The position numbers and the translations under genes were made by a program. Shown piece after piece: positions 1 to 12,642 of a stretch of DNA of 64,000 nt. Source of the stretch: Tetradesmus obliquus (Eukaryota; Chlorophyta; Chlorophyceae; Sphaeropleales; Scenedesmaceae); NCBI GenBank assembly GCA_030272155.1, contig CP126200.1:3100001-3164000 (forward strand). The letters are read 5' to 3'. Within the stretch, counting starts at the first letter, position 1. The number at the start of each line of letters is the position of its first letter. A model generated the notes under the pieces. That model saw only the letters and a program-made list of their open reading frames with translations, was not told the origin of the DNA and made no database searches.

Positions 1-2905
1 CAGAGTGCTGAGTGGGGTACTGAAGCATGTGCTGCTTCTGTTGAGCAGTGGCTGTGCCAGTACACTGGTAGGGTGCCTTGTTTTGTGGAGCGTGTCGTGA
101 GAGTATTACTCTGTGCTCGTCATATCAGAGAGGCGAGGGTGCTCACTTGCACGTGGGGGGCCAGGTTCTGCTGTTGCAGCAGAGCCAGTTTTGTTCCTTA
201 TTACCGGCTGTCGGCCGTAGAACACCCGTGGCCCACGAGCTGCAACTTTGCTTTAAAAGTGCTTCACAAAGGTTGCTGTGTCCGGTAATGGCCAGGTGTA
301 CATGTGCATCTTTCATGCTGTTGCATACAGACTGTTGGACAGTGGTTTGAACGAGAGCATGTGCATTTAACCGAGTGTACAGTGGCGGCTTACTGAAAGT
401 GTTCAACAATTTGAACTGGCATTTCATCATGAGCTGGTTCCTATAAGCAAGCGACGGAGTGTGGTGGTTGTGTCAGCAACGCTACCAACTTAACTAAAAT
501 GTGGGGCACACGTACTAATGAGTGAGTTGGAAAAGTAAAGCAGGTTTGCACATAACATCTGCAGACATGTTACTATGTTGTTACTATTTCGTTCTTCAGC
601 TGGTTTTTTGTACTTTCAGCATGGCGGCACTCAGCCCCATGCTCCTGCAGTAGCAAAAGTCATGTAGCAGCTGATGTTGTCTCAACATCGGCTGGCATGC
701 AGACACCTCACGCCGCTCTACTGTTTTTTGCTGTTTTGGTCTTTGCTGCTTGCTGCTTGAACACACAGCAGGCCATCAGCTGTAGCATGGGGGCGTTTGT
801 GAAGCAGCGGCGGTTTGTCAGCTGTCCAGTCTGTACATGCACGGTTTCACATAAGTGCATGCGTGCCTGTTGTGAGTTCTGAATGGCAGGTTTCAAATAC
901 TTCAAAATGCTGGCTGCAGCTGCTAGCGGTAGGTTAGGCCTGCTCGGGAACTGCATCCACTCCCAGTGGCGTGCCTGGCTGGTAGTGGGTGCATGTTGCA
1001 TGCAGGATGTGTTTTCAACGGATACCACAATACCGGGTGCAAGAGCTGTCCGCCAAATTATTGAAAGTTGGCGCAGCTGCTTTGTAGCAAGCATGTGGCA
1101 GAGTGCATGCAGGGGCACGTGCAGTCACTAATTTCTGCACAACATGTGGTCTGTCTGTTGGTATGGATGGGCGCTCTTTTTGGTGCATGGAGCAGCGCAG
1201 TTGGCAGTCTTTGTTGTGAGTGCTACTGCCAAGCGCCTGCTATGTCCACAGTGTGGACTTGCTGGCTGCCTGCTGCAATTATGTTGACTGACAGACCCGA
1301 TTCCTGGAAGTACCAGAGAGGTGAACCAGTCCCCACTTATATCCGATCAATCCAAACATGATTCCGGCGTGATCCTTGTCCCGTGTCCTGACTGTGCAAG
1401 TGCCAGTGTATGTTCTAACCAGGCGCACACTGGTCGCTGTGCGATGTGTGTGTTTCAGTGTGTGTATCGCACAACAGCAACCTTTGCTGTTGGTTGCCAT
1501 CTGGTGCTGCTGCAGCTTGCATGTATCAGCTGTGTATGCAGTGCAAGCAATGCAACTGTGCTGCACAAATATCTTGAGGAACTGCAGTTGAAGGGCCATT
1601 GCAGATTGCTGAGCCATGGTTGCAGCTGCTGCCATGTCTCTTGTTATCTGCTGACAGGCTGCCTAACTGTGAATTATAAAGCTCTGCTGTTTCGGGAAGG
1701 TGCGCGTGCGCTGTTGCGATGCCGTGTGTGCATGAGTTGTGTTGTGTGTGCCGTGTACTCCCGCAGAGCTTGAACGTGTGTGAGCAGTACCAGTGCTTTG
1801 GTGCTGTTGCAGCAGCGTGCACTAGAAGGGCGAGCGTGTGCATTGACTGGTTATGGCTGCATGATGGCGCAGTCGTCAGCTAGATGTTGTGCATTGCAAC
1901 GGGCTGCTGGCGGCGTTGTGACTGGCTTTGCTGTTTGCTTGCTGTTCGAGGACTCCATTTGAGTGTGAGCGCTGTCTCCGAGGTTATGTGGGTGTGCATG
2001 TGCATCCTGCTGCTTGGTAGGCGGTAGCGTCCAGCAGCACATGAGCTGGTGGGCATCCAGCTTGCTACAGCTTGCTTTGCATTGTTGGAGCAGATCGCTC
2101 GCAGTCATCCATCAATGGGATGTGAGTCATACGCCGGCAATGACGCATTGCTTCGCTGCTCTCTGCTATGCTGTTCTTTTGTAGCTAGCTTTTTGGATGT
2201 GTTGACGATGCTGCTGAGTTGGCGGCTGGCATCACAGTCTGCATACAGCAGTAGTACAGCATGTCGGCTTTGTCTTGTGTGCCCCTGCACTGAGCAACAC
2301 AGCTGGTTGCTGAAATGGCTATGATTGCTCTCTGTAATATGATATCTGCAGGAACACAAACTGGTTTGAGCGGTGTGCCTTGTGTGACTGAGTTCAAGAC
2401 ACCTGCTGCCTCATGCAAACAGCCATGTCACACTAAGCCAAGCATTGTGAAACCGCCCATCGCTGCACTTGCACTCTGAAGGCAGCCACTGTCACACAGT
2501 GAACTCACGGTGAACTTCAGACATGCAGAGGTGCAGGAGCTGCTGTATGTAAGTGCGGAATATGTCTATTAAAGTGTGTGTCCTGCAGCTCGTTACTCAG
2601 AACTGCAGCAGTCGCTGTTGCTCGTCATCATCTGTATCTCGAGATAGCTGCAGTTGGTCAAGTGTCAGTTCACTGTGCGAAAAGTGCAAATTTTCTGTTG
2701 TAGTTGATAGTGCATCATTGCTTGTCGCGAATTGCCGTCCAGAGTGGTGACACGTCAGTAGAGCGGGTCAAAGGGATCGGAACGTGCCATGCCTTGCTGT
2801 CACACTTGCATTGAGCACGGCAGGGTGACAGGAGTCGACAGGCAACTCGCAATGAGACACACCTACCCGGTCAATTCGCGGTGCACGATGAATACATAGA
2901 TTTAT
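1..2905. other. Region with no supportable gene
   Basis: I see only short overlapping open frames with no family resemblance, no convincing chain of splice sites and no conserved motif. The sequence is rich in TGT/GCA words like the introns and UTRs elsewhere in the window. It could be the 3' UTR or introns of a gene to the left, or plain intergenic DNA. Confidence 0.5.
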
Positions 2906-3199
2906 GTGTGCTTACATGATCTGATCCTTCAGCGGCCACGAAGTGTCTGCTGGGTGTTCCATCCGACTCGGCACATGCGTGGGCATGCCACCAGTCCTCT
3001 GCGTACAACACAACAGCTGCTATATGGATTGATAATAAAAACAAATAGATTTTGGTTAGAAATGCCTCATTCGTTGTGGGTGATTCAACCGGCCGTGGGA
3101 GTAAGAGAGTCGGTGCATTGTAGACCATGGTGCGTGCATGGGATTGGCTTGCTTATAAGAAGAAGCAATTCCATCACAACTAGCGTGATTCTTCACCGA

Positions 3200-3641
3200 A
3201 AGTCAGCCACCATATCACTCCGTTTCGATTGCATCACGGAATCACCACGCTCTCCAGGTGGGTGCGCAAGGAACGGCTCATGCAGCATCGCTTGGCTCAG
3301 AAGCTGTAGTACTGTATGTGACCCCCTGGGAGTCGCTGGTACAGTGTACACCAGCGCCAAGAAGCTTTTGAAGGAAGCACTGGGCGTCACGTCCCCAGCC
3401 CTGGACACACTCCTGTGCAACCTGCATCTCCAAGCCATTCGATCACTCACCAATGTGATAAGATACAGACGCATCAAGATGGGCACTCGTCTGGGCAAGC
3501 AATGGCGCCAACAAATCCAAGCAGCAGGCGCCACCTGTGTAACACAGCGAAACAGCGGCAGCGGCAGCAGCAGCAGCAATGCAGCTAAGAACGGCCAGAA
3601 GAGGCAAGGGCCCAGACTACCCAACTTCAAGCGCAAAAAAC
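3200..3641 (+). other. Possible terminal exon of an unknown basic protein (weak)
   Basis: A plus-strand frame open to 3664 contains a helical, basic segment (AKKLLKEALGV, then RYRRIKMGTRLGKQWRQQI) followed by a Ser/Gly/Asn stretch and a very basic tail (FKRKKRKKKKGG) that would act as a nuclear or nucleolar signal. A strong donor (C|gtaaga) sits at 3641/3642 inside the basic tail, and a plausible acceptor (gtgtttag) ends at 3842, so the last codons could instead be spliced to sequence after 3843. I do not recognise the protein and cannot find a start or upstream exons. It could be a degraded mobile-element fragment or a chance open frame. Confidence 0.2.
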
Positions 3642-4279
3642 GTAAGAAAAAGAAGGGAGGATAGTTACCTCCAATGCATATGGCTGGGGCTGGGGGGACT
3701 TTGGGGAAAGGGGTGGCAGGGGTGCTGGATGTGGTGGGCAGCAGCAGCAGCAGCGGTGATGGGCTGATGCCTGCTAGCATGGCCTCATTGTTGGGACGGC
3801 TCTACATTGTGGTCATTTGGTATCATTTGATCTTGTGTTTAGCGGAAGCAGCGAGAGGAGCGTGCTGGAACCACGACAGCACAGCAGGGGGCAGTGGAGA
3901 CGCCTGCTGCTCTGAAGACCCAGAAAACTCGCAGCTTTTTAAGGAGGAAGTCATATGGTTTTAGATGGATTGCTGATGGCAGAGCTTGTCGTAGGGGAAG
4001 GGCGGGAGTCCCGTGACACTGTTACACGGTGTTAAGGCCCTGTCCTTTGCCCTCCGTTAATTCCGCTCCCTGCAAAGAGGGCGTAGACTCTTTCAACTTT
4101 CAACTGTATGTGATGTGTTTAACGCCTTTAACTTCATACGTTTTGTGTGGATGCTGGTGCAGGCACGCACATTTCGCTTCCTCCAAGCCGAAACCTCCGC
4201 CAGCCACGCCAGCGTGTGCTAGTACCTGCAACACAGCTCACTGTGCAGTTCAACTTCATCGAAAGCGTCAGAAAAGCAG

Positions 4280-6200
4280 AGGTCAACCCTTATCGTGCTC
4301 CTGGCGCTGTTCGGCCTGGCGGGTGGGCGCACTGTCACTCAGCATCTGCACTGCATGCAGAGCAATGTATGTGCCAGCAGCAGCTGGGTTACAGCATGAA
4401 GCACGCATATGGATGCCGTTTAGCTACGTTTCAATTGACTTGATCAGCATGCTTTGTTCTGTGGCTTCCTGAAAACAGTGTTGGTGGTCCAGGCTGGCCT
4501 CAGGCCCAGCTATCTGCTGCTAGTGACACCTGCATCCATGCTCTTGCAGGCACTTGATTGCGCCTTCAGCTGCACCAGATATCACTTTAGTAAGCAAACA
4601 CATAATCGCATGGGTTTCCTGCTGCTGCTGCTGCTGCTGTTCCCTGCAGGCTCCCTGCCCAGCAGCTTTGCTGCAAGGCTGCTGCTGCAGGACTCCGGCT
4701 ATGTGGGTGCCAAGATGATCAAGCCTGCCAGGTCATCAAGCACAGCCACAAGGTAGGCCGGTGTCTCATCTGTTGCTAGTGGGAGTGCCGAAGGCTGACC
4801 ATAATAGCGTATTCAGAACAGCTCTGACATTCGGATGCACTACTGCATGCTGCTGGCAGTGCAGGGAACAGCATGCAGCTTGACCTGGTGCACATTCACA
4901 AGGCTGCCAGCTAGTGCTTTTTAGGTCATGTGTACACATGTTCAAAGGGGCAGTTCATGTTACCTGTATCAAAACCTGCCCAGCAGTTGGGTGGCTTCTG
5001 GCATCCCAGCACAGTGCCGCTATTTCTGAAGCTTGGTATGTGTTGCTGCTGCTGCTGCTGCTGCCGCCGCTGCTGCTATAGGTCTGCCCTCACCCCTGAG
5101 ACGGCAGAAGCCACAGCCAACTCTGCATTCGGTGGGGTGCACCGCATGATGACCCCTGCATCCAAGCGTAGCTATGCCACTGTCGACGCCACTGAGACCA
5201 ACGTCAACAACAACAACAGGGCGCTGACCCCTCGTGCCAGGAGCGCACAGGTGAGCCTGTGCTGCGTCTTACATAGTTGTGTTGCGACGCATGTGTAAAG
5301 TACATGTGTCGCAGCGTACATGTGCTCTCAGCATACCATCTCGAATGTTCTCGGCCCTTCATAAGAGCTTGCCTCACAGTCACTGTCAAAGCCATGTTTA
5401 GTTAGGCGTTGCTGTCTCTGTCAACCAAGGTGTCAGGCTACAAATGCCACTGCCAGTGGCTCTGTTGCCAGCACCTCAGAATGAGTGTCAGTCTCTGTCC
5501 AGCACAGCGTTCTAACTAGTTAACAAGCAAGCCCGTTTATGACACCCGTGCTGGCTGCTGTGCCTGGATGATTTTGCCTGCACAGGACCTGCCCCGTGGT
5601 GGCCCCAACCGTGGTAACGGCCACTCCTCCATGCCCGCCCTGACCATGGGCAACGTAGCTCATGCTTCTACATACGAGGGAGCCTCATCTACTGCTGCCT
5701 CTGACAGCCTGGCCCTGAACAGGGGTGGCGGCCGCTCCAGGGTGGCAATCAGCGGCAACCTGATCACCACCCGCACGGGTAGCATGCGTGGCGCCAGCCG
5801 CACTGCATCCTGGGGAGTGACCATGCAGCCGGTGAGTGCTGCTGCACATTGTTATATACCGCTGTCATGCATTCTGTGCAGGCACTTTTTGGCCCAGAAA
5901 TGTGACACATTTTGTATGCATGCATCAAGCATCCAGCAAATAGCCATCACACTTACAATAGAGCACCACAGCTGCAGGAGCTGAATGTTAAATACTGCTC
6001 AACTGCTCACTGCCTGTTGCCTGCTGGCACCTAAGCATCACTGGTGCTATTGCAAGCTCTGGAACTGTGTCTGAACAACCCTGCTGGCGTGATGCTGCCT
6101 GCAGGTTGGCAGCAAGGCTCTGGGCGGTGCAGCCAACAACCACATCGTGCTGGCACAGGCAGACTCCGCCGTGGCCTTCGCCCAAACAGAGCGCAACTAA
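4280..6200 (+). CDS. Small secreted protein, upstream tandem paralogue; start codon missing at the expected place
   Basis: Five exons by comparison with the paralogue at 9198-10735: 4280-4322, 4650-4752, 5082-5250, 5586-5831, 6105-6200 (657 nt, 218 residues). The first exon encodes a hydrophobic signal-peptide core (STLIVLLALFGLA), followed by GSLPSSFAARLLLQDSG, a low-complexity Asn/Thr/Ala region, a conserved block (LNRGGGRSRVAISGNLITTRTGS) and a helical C-terminus ending AQTERN. The protein is probably secreted or lumenal; I do not recognise a family. Exon 1 has exactly the paralogue's length (43 nt), donor position and phase, but the codon aligned to the paralogue's ATG is AGG, and no in-frame ATG lies between it and the upstream stop at 4220. 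It may use a non-AUG or distant start, be a pseudogene, or contain a sequencing error. Confidence 0.6.
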
Positions 6201-6937
6201 ACAGCAGACCATGGCCGGTTGCTGTGGCTGTCCCACAGCTGGTGCAGGAGTGACAGCCGTCTGCAGCCAGGGTGCAGACGTGGAGTGCTGAGTTCTGCGT
6301 AACCAACACCGAGTGGCTGGCCTTCAAAAAGCGACAACACTTTTCTTCATGCAAAGGCTAGCGCGTTGACTCGTTTTTGAGGCCTTGCTCTTATGTGTGC
6401 TTGTGAGTGGAGAGTGGCTCGCTTTGACGTAAGAATGTTCTTGCCTGGTGTTTGACAGTTCTTGTCCTGCTGCGTGGCGCTGAGGTGATGCCAGGCTCTT
6501 GCTGCGTGCCTAAAGCTGTCTCAGCGTCTGCCAGCTGCACAACAAAAGCCTGTTACTAATGGCTCGCAGCGTGCCTGGTTCGAAAGATGGTGCTGCTGCA
6601 CTGCGACATGCCAGTTACTGGATTGAGCAGTGGGTACTTCCGCCGCCTGCACATGACGGTTGCTTCTATGCAGGTGCCAGCATACCACAATGCGTTCTAT
6701 AATCAGAATTGAAAGCATACTGTTGTCGAATGCAAATGTTGTTCTCCTAATTGTGTGCCTCTTTAATCACTAAGAATGCGTCCCATAATGTCTGGGATGC
6801 TTGCACATGTACTAATCGTGAGAGAGTGAGGCAGGGGTCACCTTGGTAAAAGGCTGCCCACAGTTTGAAAGTGGTGCTGTACTGACCTGGTTGCCAGCTG
6901 TTCTATTTTGTTTTGTGTGTGGCAGCATGCAGCTGTG

Positions 6938-6938
<1 letters not shown>

Positions 6939-6979
<41 letters not shown>
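6939..6979. repeat. (CTG)n microsatellite
   Basis: About 13 uninterrupted CTG units in the 3' flank of the upstream secreted-protein gene. Confidence 0.95.
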
Positions 6980-8300
6980 AATATCGCATGTGCTGGGTGG
7001 CAGCGGGTTTGCTCAAAACCAGCTTGCCCCCTCACAGCGGGTCAATATACTATTGCCAATAGTGTTTGCTTGCTGCTCCTGATGTGGTTTTCAGATTTGA
7101 CCACTGAGGCGTCCAATACAGCAAGTAGCGCGGGCTGAAAAGGGTGCGAGGTGGGAGTGAGCTTCTTCATTTTGTACATAGCAGGGCATACATCAATCGT
7201 GGTGTTTGAGGGAACCCCTCCCTGAGGGTGTGTGCGTTTGTGGGTCTCATATTGCAGGCTGAAGCCGGCCTGTGCGGTGGGTGGCGCTACCGTATAGGCA
7301 GGCTTCCAGCTTGCTCCTAACAGAATGCATTCAGCAGGATGGCGAGCAGTGGGGGAAAGGGCTGCAGCATGCATAAAGCACAATTCATGGCTCGGCTGTG
7401 GGGCTGCATGCAGGATCCAGAGCAGTGCCAGGGTTTTTCAACAACCGCCTGGCCTGGAGACCTGCAGCGCAGCACGTCTCTACAACAATCATGGCATGCA
7501 GTGTTTGTTGGTATGTACAGCGGTCTTTCCATGACAGTGTGTTCCATGTGTTGTGGCAATACTCTGACGCTGTGATGTGATGACACTCTGGTGAAGTCTT
7601 TTTTTGAAGTAGAACAAATTGAAATCGACCTGCTGGGTTCATCCAGAATCTTAGTTCCTTAATACCACATGCCTGCTTTTCCAGCGAAAGCATGCTGCGT
7701 TATTTTTTGTTGGCAAAATGCATCTCAGCAGCGTGCGTCGTACGTACTGCTGTTGCGTGTGTGAGGTGTGCTGCTGTCCCCTTGGTGCATTTCACGCGTC
7801 AGCTGTGCATTGCGCTGCTGCTTGCTGTGAGCATGCTGAACTGAGTCGCATGCTCTACTCTGTGGGATGCACGTCATCACACAACCATTTCATCGTGATT
7901 GCATTGCATTCGTGTGATTGATGTGCTTAAGCAACGCGGTTTGCACACATTATCTCTGATGTGCATGCATGAACCCAGCCGTGCATTGCTGCCTAAGTGC
8001 CTGCTGCTCAAGCCCTGCATGTGTCTGCATGGGGCTGCAGCTTGCAGCCGGGCAGCCTGGCAGCCTGCCGCAGGCTGCCAGGTGCAATTGGCTCCAGCGG
8101 CTTGAGCCACAGCTGCTGTACAGGCTAAGAGACATGTCTGTCATCTATGATGCGTACTGGTACCCGGCAGCTGTCTAGTGATGAGCATGGCTCTTCAAAT
8201 GGGTGGCAGTTGCCACAGTGTGATCCCCTGGCAGCCTGCATATGCGTGACATGCTTGACCGTCGCTTGGAAAGCGATGGTCACAACACAACGGTTGTAAA

Positions 8301-8345
8301 ATGACGAATTCTAGACAAAGCCAGGATGCCGAAGCACGCTGGTCA
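8301..8345. repeat. Dispersed repeat, copy 1
   Basis: A block starting ATGACGAATTCTAGAC and running through CAAAGCCAGGAT is shared with 18554-18598. The first 27 nt are identical and similarity continues more weakly into an ACGCTG-TC stretch. Both copies lie in gene-free DNA. It is too short to classify; a mobile-element remnant is possible. Confidence 0.7.
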
Positions 8346-9197
8346 TGCACAGCTGCGCACCTGGGCGGTTGTGTTTCGTGCACTGGACCTGGTTAATCGT
8401 TGTTGGACAGTAACTGTGCAAAGCACATCAGAGTTTGATGTTGTAACAATTTTAATGTTTGAACCAGAAAAGGCGATGTTGTACCAATTGAATACTGAAG
8501 GCGAGCTCGACTGACTGCTCCTAAGCCTGAGGAGCGCTGCTGCTTCCAGCAGTGCTGCTGCTGCGGATTTCGTTTCAAGTTTTTGTGCGGTGACAACGCC
8601 AAACGCGCGAATACGGCATCATATTGCGTATATCTACGGTTTGGTCCTGTTTGCTAGCAGACGAACGCTCCTTCAATCAGCAATAGCATCTTGCCTGCTG
8701 CAGTACCGTACTGCCAATGTCCAGTGACCTCAAGCCAGGCACGAAACACATATATAAGTTCGATGAACGTCATCACCAACACTGTTTGCACCCCACATGG
8801 GATGGGGCTCGTGGGGATTTGATCAGTCGTGGTAGTGAGAGTAAGTGCATGGTAGCACCGCGGATATATGCCGCCCTGCCACAGCTGCACCCGTGAATTA
8901 GACAGCAGACTATACCGATGCAAGCATTTGACAAAGAACCAGCAACATATTCACGCATTTCAACATCGAGTGGGTCAGGAAAGGGCGAGCCCAACCAGTG
9001 CAGTACTTTATCTGCTGCTGCAACAAGTCATATCAACAGAAAGTTGCGCGAATAGGTTTCTGCGCTGTTTGCTGGCAGGTTGCTTGAGGGATTGCGTTCT
9101 TCAAGCCAGATCCGAGCCGGAACCTCCGCCAGCGGTGCCGACCATACTCTCGTGGAACGGCCTTGCATTGAGCCTCAATTCAACTTAAATAAGCAGC

Positions 9198-10735
9198 ATG
9201 AAGCAGGCGTTTGTGCTCCTGATGCTTCTCTGCCTGGCAGGTGAGTGCCAGCCTGGCACGACAACAGTCCATCCAGCAGTAGCAGTGTGCATGGCAGCAG
9301 CTGTTGAACACGCCGTGCGTGGGCATGGGGGTGCAATAGTACAGGCATGAGCGTGCATGCTGCTACAGCAGCTTGCTGCGCTACCACTCTCGCTTATGTC
9401 ACACCCTACACAGTAAGAGGCTGCAGAGCCCAGCTGGACAGTGCACAGCCTGAGCATAACAGCCTGGCATATCAGGCTGCAGGACCCAGGAGCCTCCTTG
9501 AAACGTATATGATATGACTGGCAGCTTAGCAACAACAATTAGTGTCACCTGTTGCGCTGTGAGCCTTCCCAGCATCATGTGGTTCAGAACAAATGCAGCG
9601 CCAGCAGCCCTTCAGCTAGGCCATCCATGCAGCAGCTTGTCGGGCCGCGCACTGCCCATGATCCGGCATAGAAGCAATCCAGCTGAAACATTACTACTGC
9701 TGCTACTGCTGCTGCTGTTGTGTGCCGCCAGGCTCCCTGCCCAGCATCTGCCTTGCAAGGCTGCTGCTGCAAGACAGCAACAGTCTTGGTGCGAGCATGG
9801 TCACTCCGGCCGCGGCCAAGCCCTCCGCTGTGGCTGAGGACCCTGCTGGTGCTACTGACAACAGCAACAGTGCGGCTGTGACACCACATGGCAGCAATGC
9901 ACAGGTGAGGAAGTGGGCTGAACTGGCTTGTCAAAAGGGGTCCAAAGGTCCCTGCGCCTGTCACGACGTGCAGCAAGGCCTGCTGTTGGCTGACATGACA
10001 AACTGCATCAACCAACTTTGGCCTAATAGCACCACCAAACCGACTTGCATTCTGGGCACCTGCATCACACTTATTCATGTTTGATGCCATGCGCAGGATG
10101 CCGCCAGTATCAGCTCCAAGCACAGCAGCGGCCACGCCTCCAAGGCTGCCCTGCTGTCAGGCGGCCTGGCCAAGTATGCAACATACGAGGATGTGCTGGC
10201 ACTGGCCGCCTCTGACAGCCTGCCCCTCAACAGGGGCCGCAGCAGCAGGGTGACAGTGAGCGGCAATCTGCTGACCACAAGGACCGGCTCCTTCCGAGGT
10301 GGCAGCCGCTCTGCTGCTTTCAGGACATCCTCGCAGCCGGTGAGCACTGTAGCGTCTCTCTACAACTAGGCGCAGAGCATTCCGTGCAGGCATGCTAAGA
10401 CAGCTGCTGTTGGCATGGGAGTTGCACGCAGCCATTGCTTGTGACAGCACGAGCGGTATGTGCAGCTGCAGCTCGTGTTGCAGCCGTTTCGCAGTGTCAT
10501 CATTACGGCGGGCGTGGCTTGTGTATTCAAAGAGGTTATGTGTGCGGCTTTGTGACCGCAGTACTCAACAACAATGCCAGGCTGCAGTATATAGAGCCGT
10601 GGCTGAAGCAGGTCGCCCTGCTGCTGCTGGTGCTTGCAGGTGACCAGCAAAATGCTGAGCGGCGCAGCCAACAAGCACATAGCGCTGGCACAGGCAACCG
10701 CAGCCGTTGCCATCGCCCAGGCAGAGCGCGCCTAG
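9198..10735 (+). CDS. Small secreted protein, downstream tandem paralogue
   Basis: Four exons: 9198-9240, 9732-9904, 10097-10339, 10640-10735 (555 nt, 184 aa). Exon 1 is a compact signal peptide, MKQAFVLLMLLCLA, ending in phase 1. The rest reads GSLPSICLARLLLQDSNS, an Ala/Ser/Asn-rich spacer, the conserved LNRGRSSRVTVSGNLLTTRT block, and an Ala-rich helix (AANKHIALAQATAAVAIAQ) ending AERA. The upstream paralogue (4280-6200) shares exon phases, an identical last-exon length (96 nt) and the conserved blocks, but has an extra intron boundary in the spacer. No catalytic motif or cysteine framework is visible. A secreted or vesicle-lumen role is inferred only from the signal peptide. The family is not recognised. 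Confidence 0.8.
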
Positions 10736-11404
10736 CCATGCACCACTGGCCTTGCGTGAGAGGTCTGTTCAAGGTCCACCGTGCGCCACACAGATACAGA
10801 CACTGCACAGCCCTAGCCTTTTTGTACTACCGGACAACATGAAAGGCTTCTATAGCGAGTTGTTTAACGCTTGCTTTGGGGGGAGATTGTTAAGGCTCGT
10901 GTGACCAAGAGCGTAGTACCTGCCGTGTTTCGCCTGCAGTGTCTGCCGTGCCAATTTTGTTGCCTGGCACAGAGAGTCGCTGTTGAGTTTGATTCGGTGC
11001 GTGAGCTGTGCAGTGGAACGCGTGCACAGAAGTTTTGGGTTCCAGAATGTGAGCCGCTTGTTTGAAGTATTAGTCGAGCATCCTGACACTTTGGTGCGTG
11101 GGCACTTGCTGTTGGCTTTGCTGTCCTCTTGAGGTATTGCCTGCAGCTGCTAGTACCAGGAGTATTTAAGAGCTGGAAGATGAGAGCATGTCGAGTTTCA
11201 GAGCTTGTGTCAGCGTGCTGCTGCTGCTGCATTGCATGCATGCCTTGTGCTGTGCCTAGCCTCCTATTGGCTCGGCTGCTGCGTGAGATGCATGTTTGTG
11301 CTGCAGTGTGCAACAACGTCAAACAGCTGTTGCTGTAGCAGGCCTGCTGAAGCTGGTGCCTGAGGCAGCGGCAGGGTCTTGTGTGTGGGCGTGTATGTGT
11401 GTGT

Positions 11405-11423
11405 GGGGGGGGGGGGGGGGGGG
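11405..11423. repeat. Homopolymer run of 19 G
   Basis: Nineteen consecutive G preceded by GT-rich sequence; intergenic and prone to indel error. Confidence 0.95.
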
Positions 11424-12487
11424 ATGCGCAGATCCTAAGAGGTGAATGCAGCTAGTGCTGTTGTTGCTGGGTTACTGCATACTGACCCGACGTGGCTGGC
11501 CTGTTGAATGCTAGGCTGGTGGTGGGGCCGGCAATGCTGCACGAGTGTGCACAGGATGTTGAAAGCAGCGCCGCCGCCTGTTGCGCTGTCATCACTGTAT
11601 GCACTCAAAGGTGTTGTTGGCTTTTGCTGGTGGCTGAGCATCTTGCAGCTGCATGGCTAAGTCTGCAGCTTGTGCTGGGTTGATCGCTGGATTTTGTGCC
11701 ACTGCCAGCTTGCCAACCCATGCTCTAAGGGGGATTTCATCTTGGCTTCGGGTATGTACACTTGCAGCTGCTGGTGTGCTGTGCTCTGCACCCATGCAGC
11801 TGCAGTGCTGCTATCTGGCAAGTGCCGAGGCAGTAGCATCAGCTTTCTGACTTCAGTGGCGCGGTACTGTATGCGGTACTGTATGGAGTGTGTGCATATA
11901 TGCATTGTGAAGCCATGGAAAGTTGTTGGGTTTTGCATATATTCACATAGAGTCGCAAATCACGTCAGAATGTGTTGCTATCTTACAATCAGGCATGCAA
12001 CAAGGCCTGTGCATCTGAAGGGCGCAGCCATGCAGGCAGCTGAACAGCCACATACTGGTGGACCTGCATGGACACAGCCTGTGTTGCATGCACCTTGCAT
12101 GCATACTACAACTACTAAACACTACTGCTAATACTGTGGTTTGGTGAGAGCTGACACGGGGCAAGCAAGCTGCTGATGCTGTGTGTGTAGCAGCAGCCAG
12201 AGCTTGCATCAACAGTGGGAGAGCGTCCAGCAGCAGCGGTGAGGTGACATGGCAGACTGCATGAAGTTGACAGGCCCCTGCTTTACAAATTGGCTGCCAA
12301 AATAGCTGCATGCTCAACACTCCTGGTGCACTACCAGAGGGTGTCTTGTCTGCGGGCTGCATGTGCTGCATGTGCTGGCAATGGTGCTGGGCGTCAGTAG
12401 TGCTTGCACAGCTTGTGGAAGTGAGCAGCCAGGTCCTTTTGTGATTACTGCATGCACTGCTGGCACGCGACCTCCTCTTGCATCATG

Positions 12488-12642
12488 CATCATGGAGTAT
12501 GTGCCAGAAACAAAATATTACAGAAATCATGCGAGTATGTGCCGCATCATGGAGTATGTGCCAGAAACAAAATGTGACAGAAAGCATGGAGTATGTATGT
12601 GCCGCATCATGGAGTATGTGCCAGAATCAAAATATTACATAT
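12488..12642. repeat. Tandem repeat, three copies, 57 and 60 nt spacing
   Basis: Copies begin at 12488, 12545 and 12605 with CATCATGGAGTATGTGCCAG. Both spacings are multiples of three, so one plus-strand frame reads MEYVPETK / MEYVPETK / MEYVPESK. No gene context supports translation. Confidence 0.85.

Larger units (their letters stand above)
6201..9197. other. Intergenic region between the two secreted-protein paralogues
   Basis: Includes the 3' UTR of the upstream paralogue and the promoter/5' UTR of the downstream one. A TATA-like TATATAA lies at 8751-8757, about 440 bp before the downstream ATG. Just before that ATG, around 9115-9190, the sequence (GGAACCTCCGCCAGC) is similar to the stretch before the upstream copy near 4190, so the duplication took in some 5' flank. 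I see no other gene. Confidence 0.5.

Noticed and set aside
3193..3780. Minus-strand leucine-rich open frame resembling a membrane protein
   Set aside because: It is the shadow of a basic/CAG-rich plus-strand segment; the hydrophobic runs are complements of Lys codons and GCAGCA repeats.
6570..6595. tRNA-like GGTTCGA word
   Set aside because: No acceptor stem, D-arm or anticodon arm can be folded around it.
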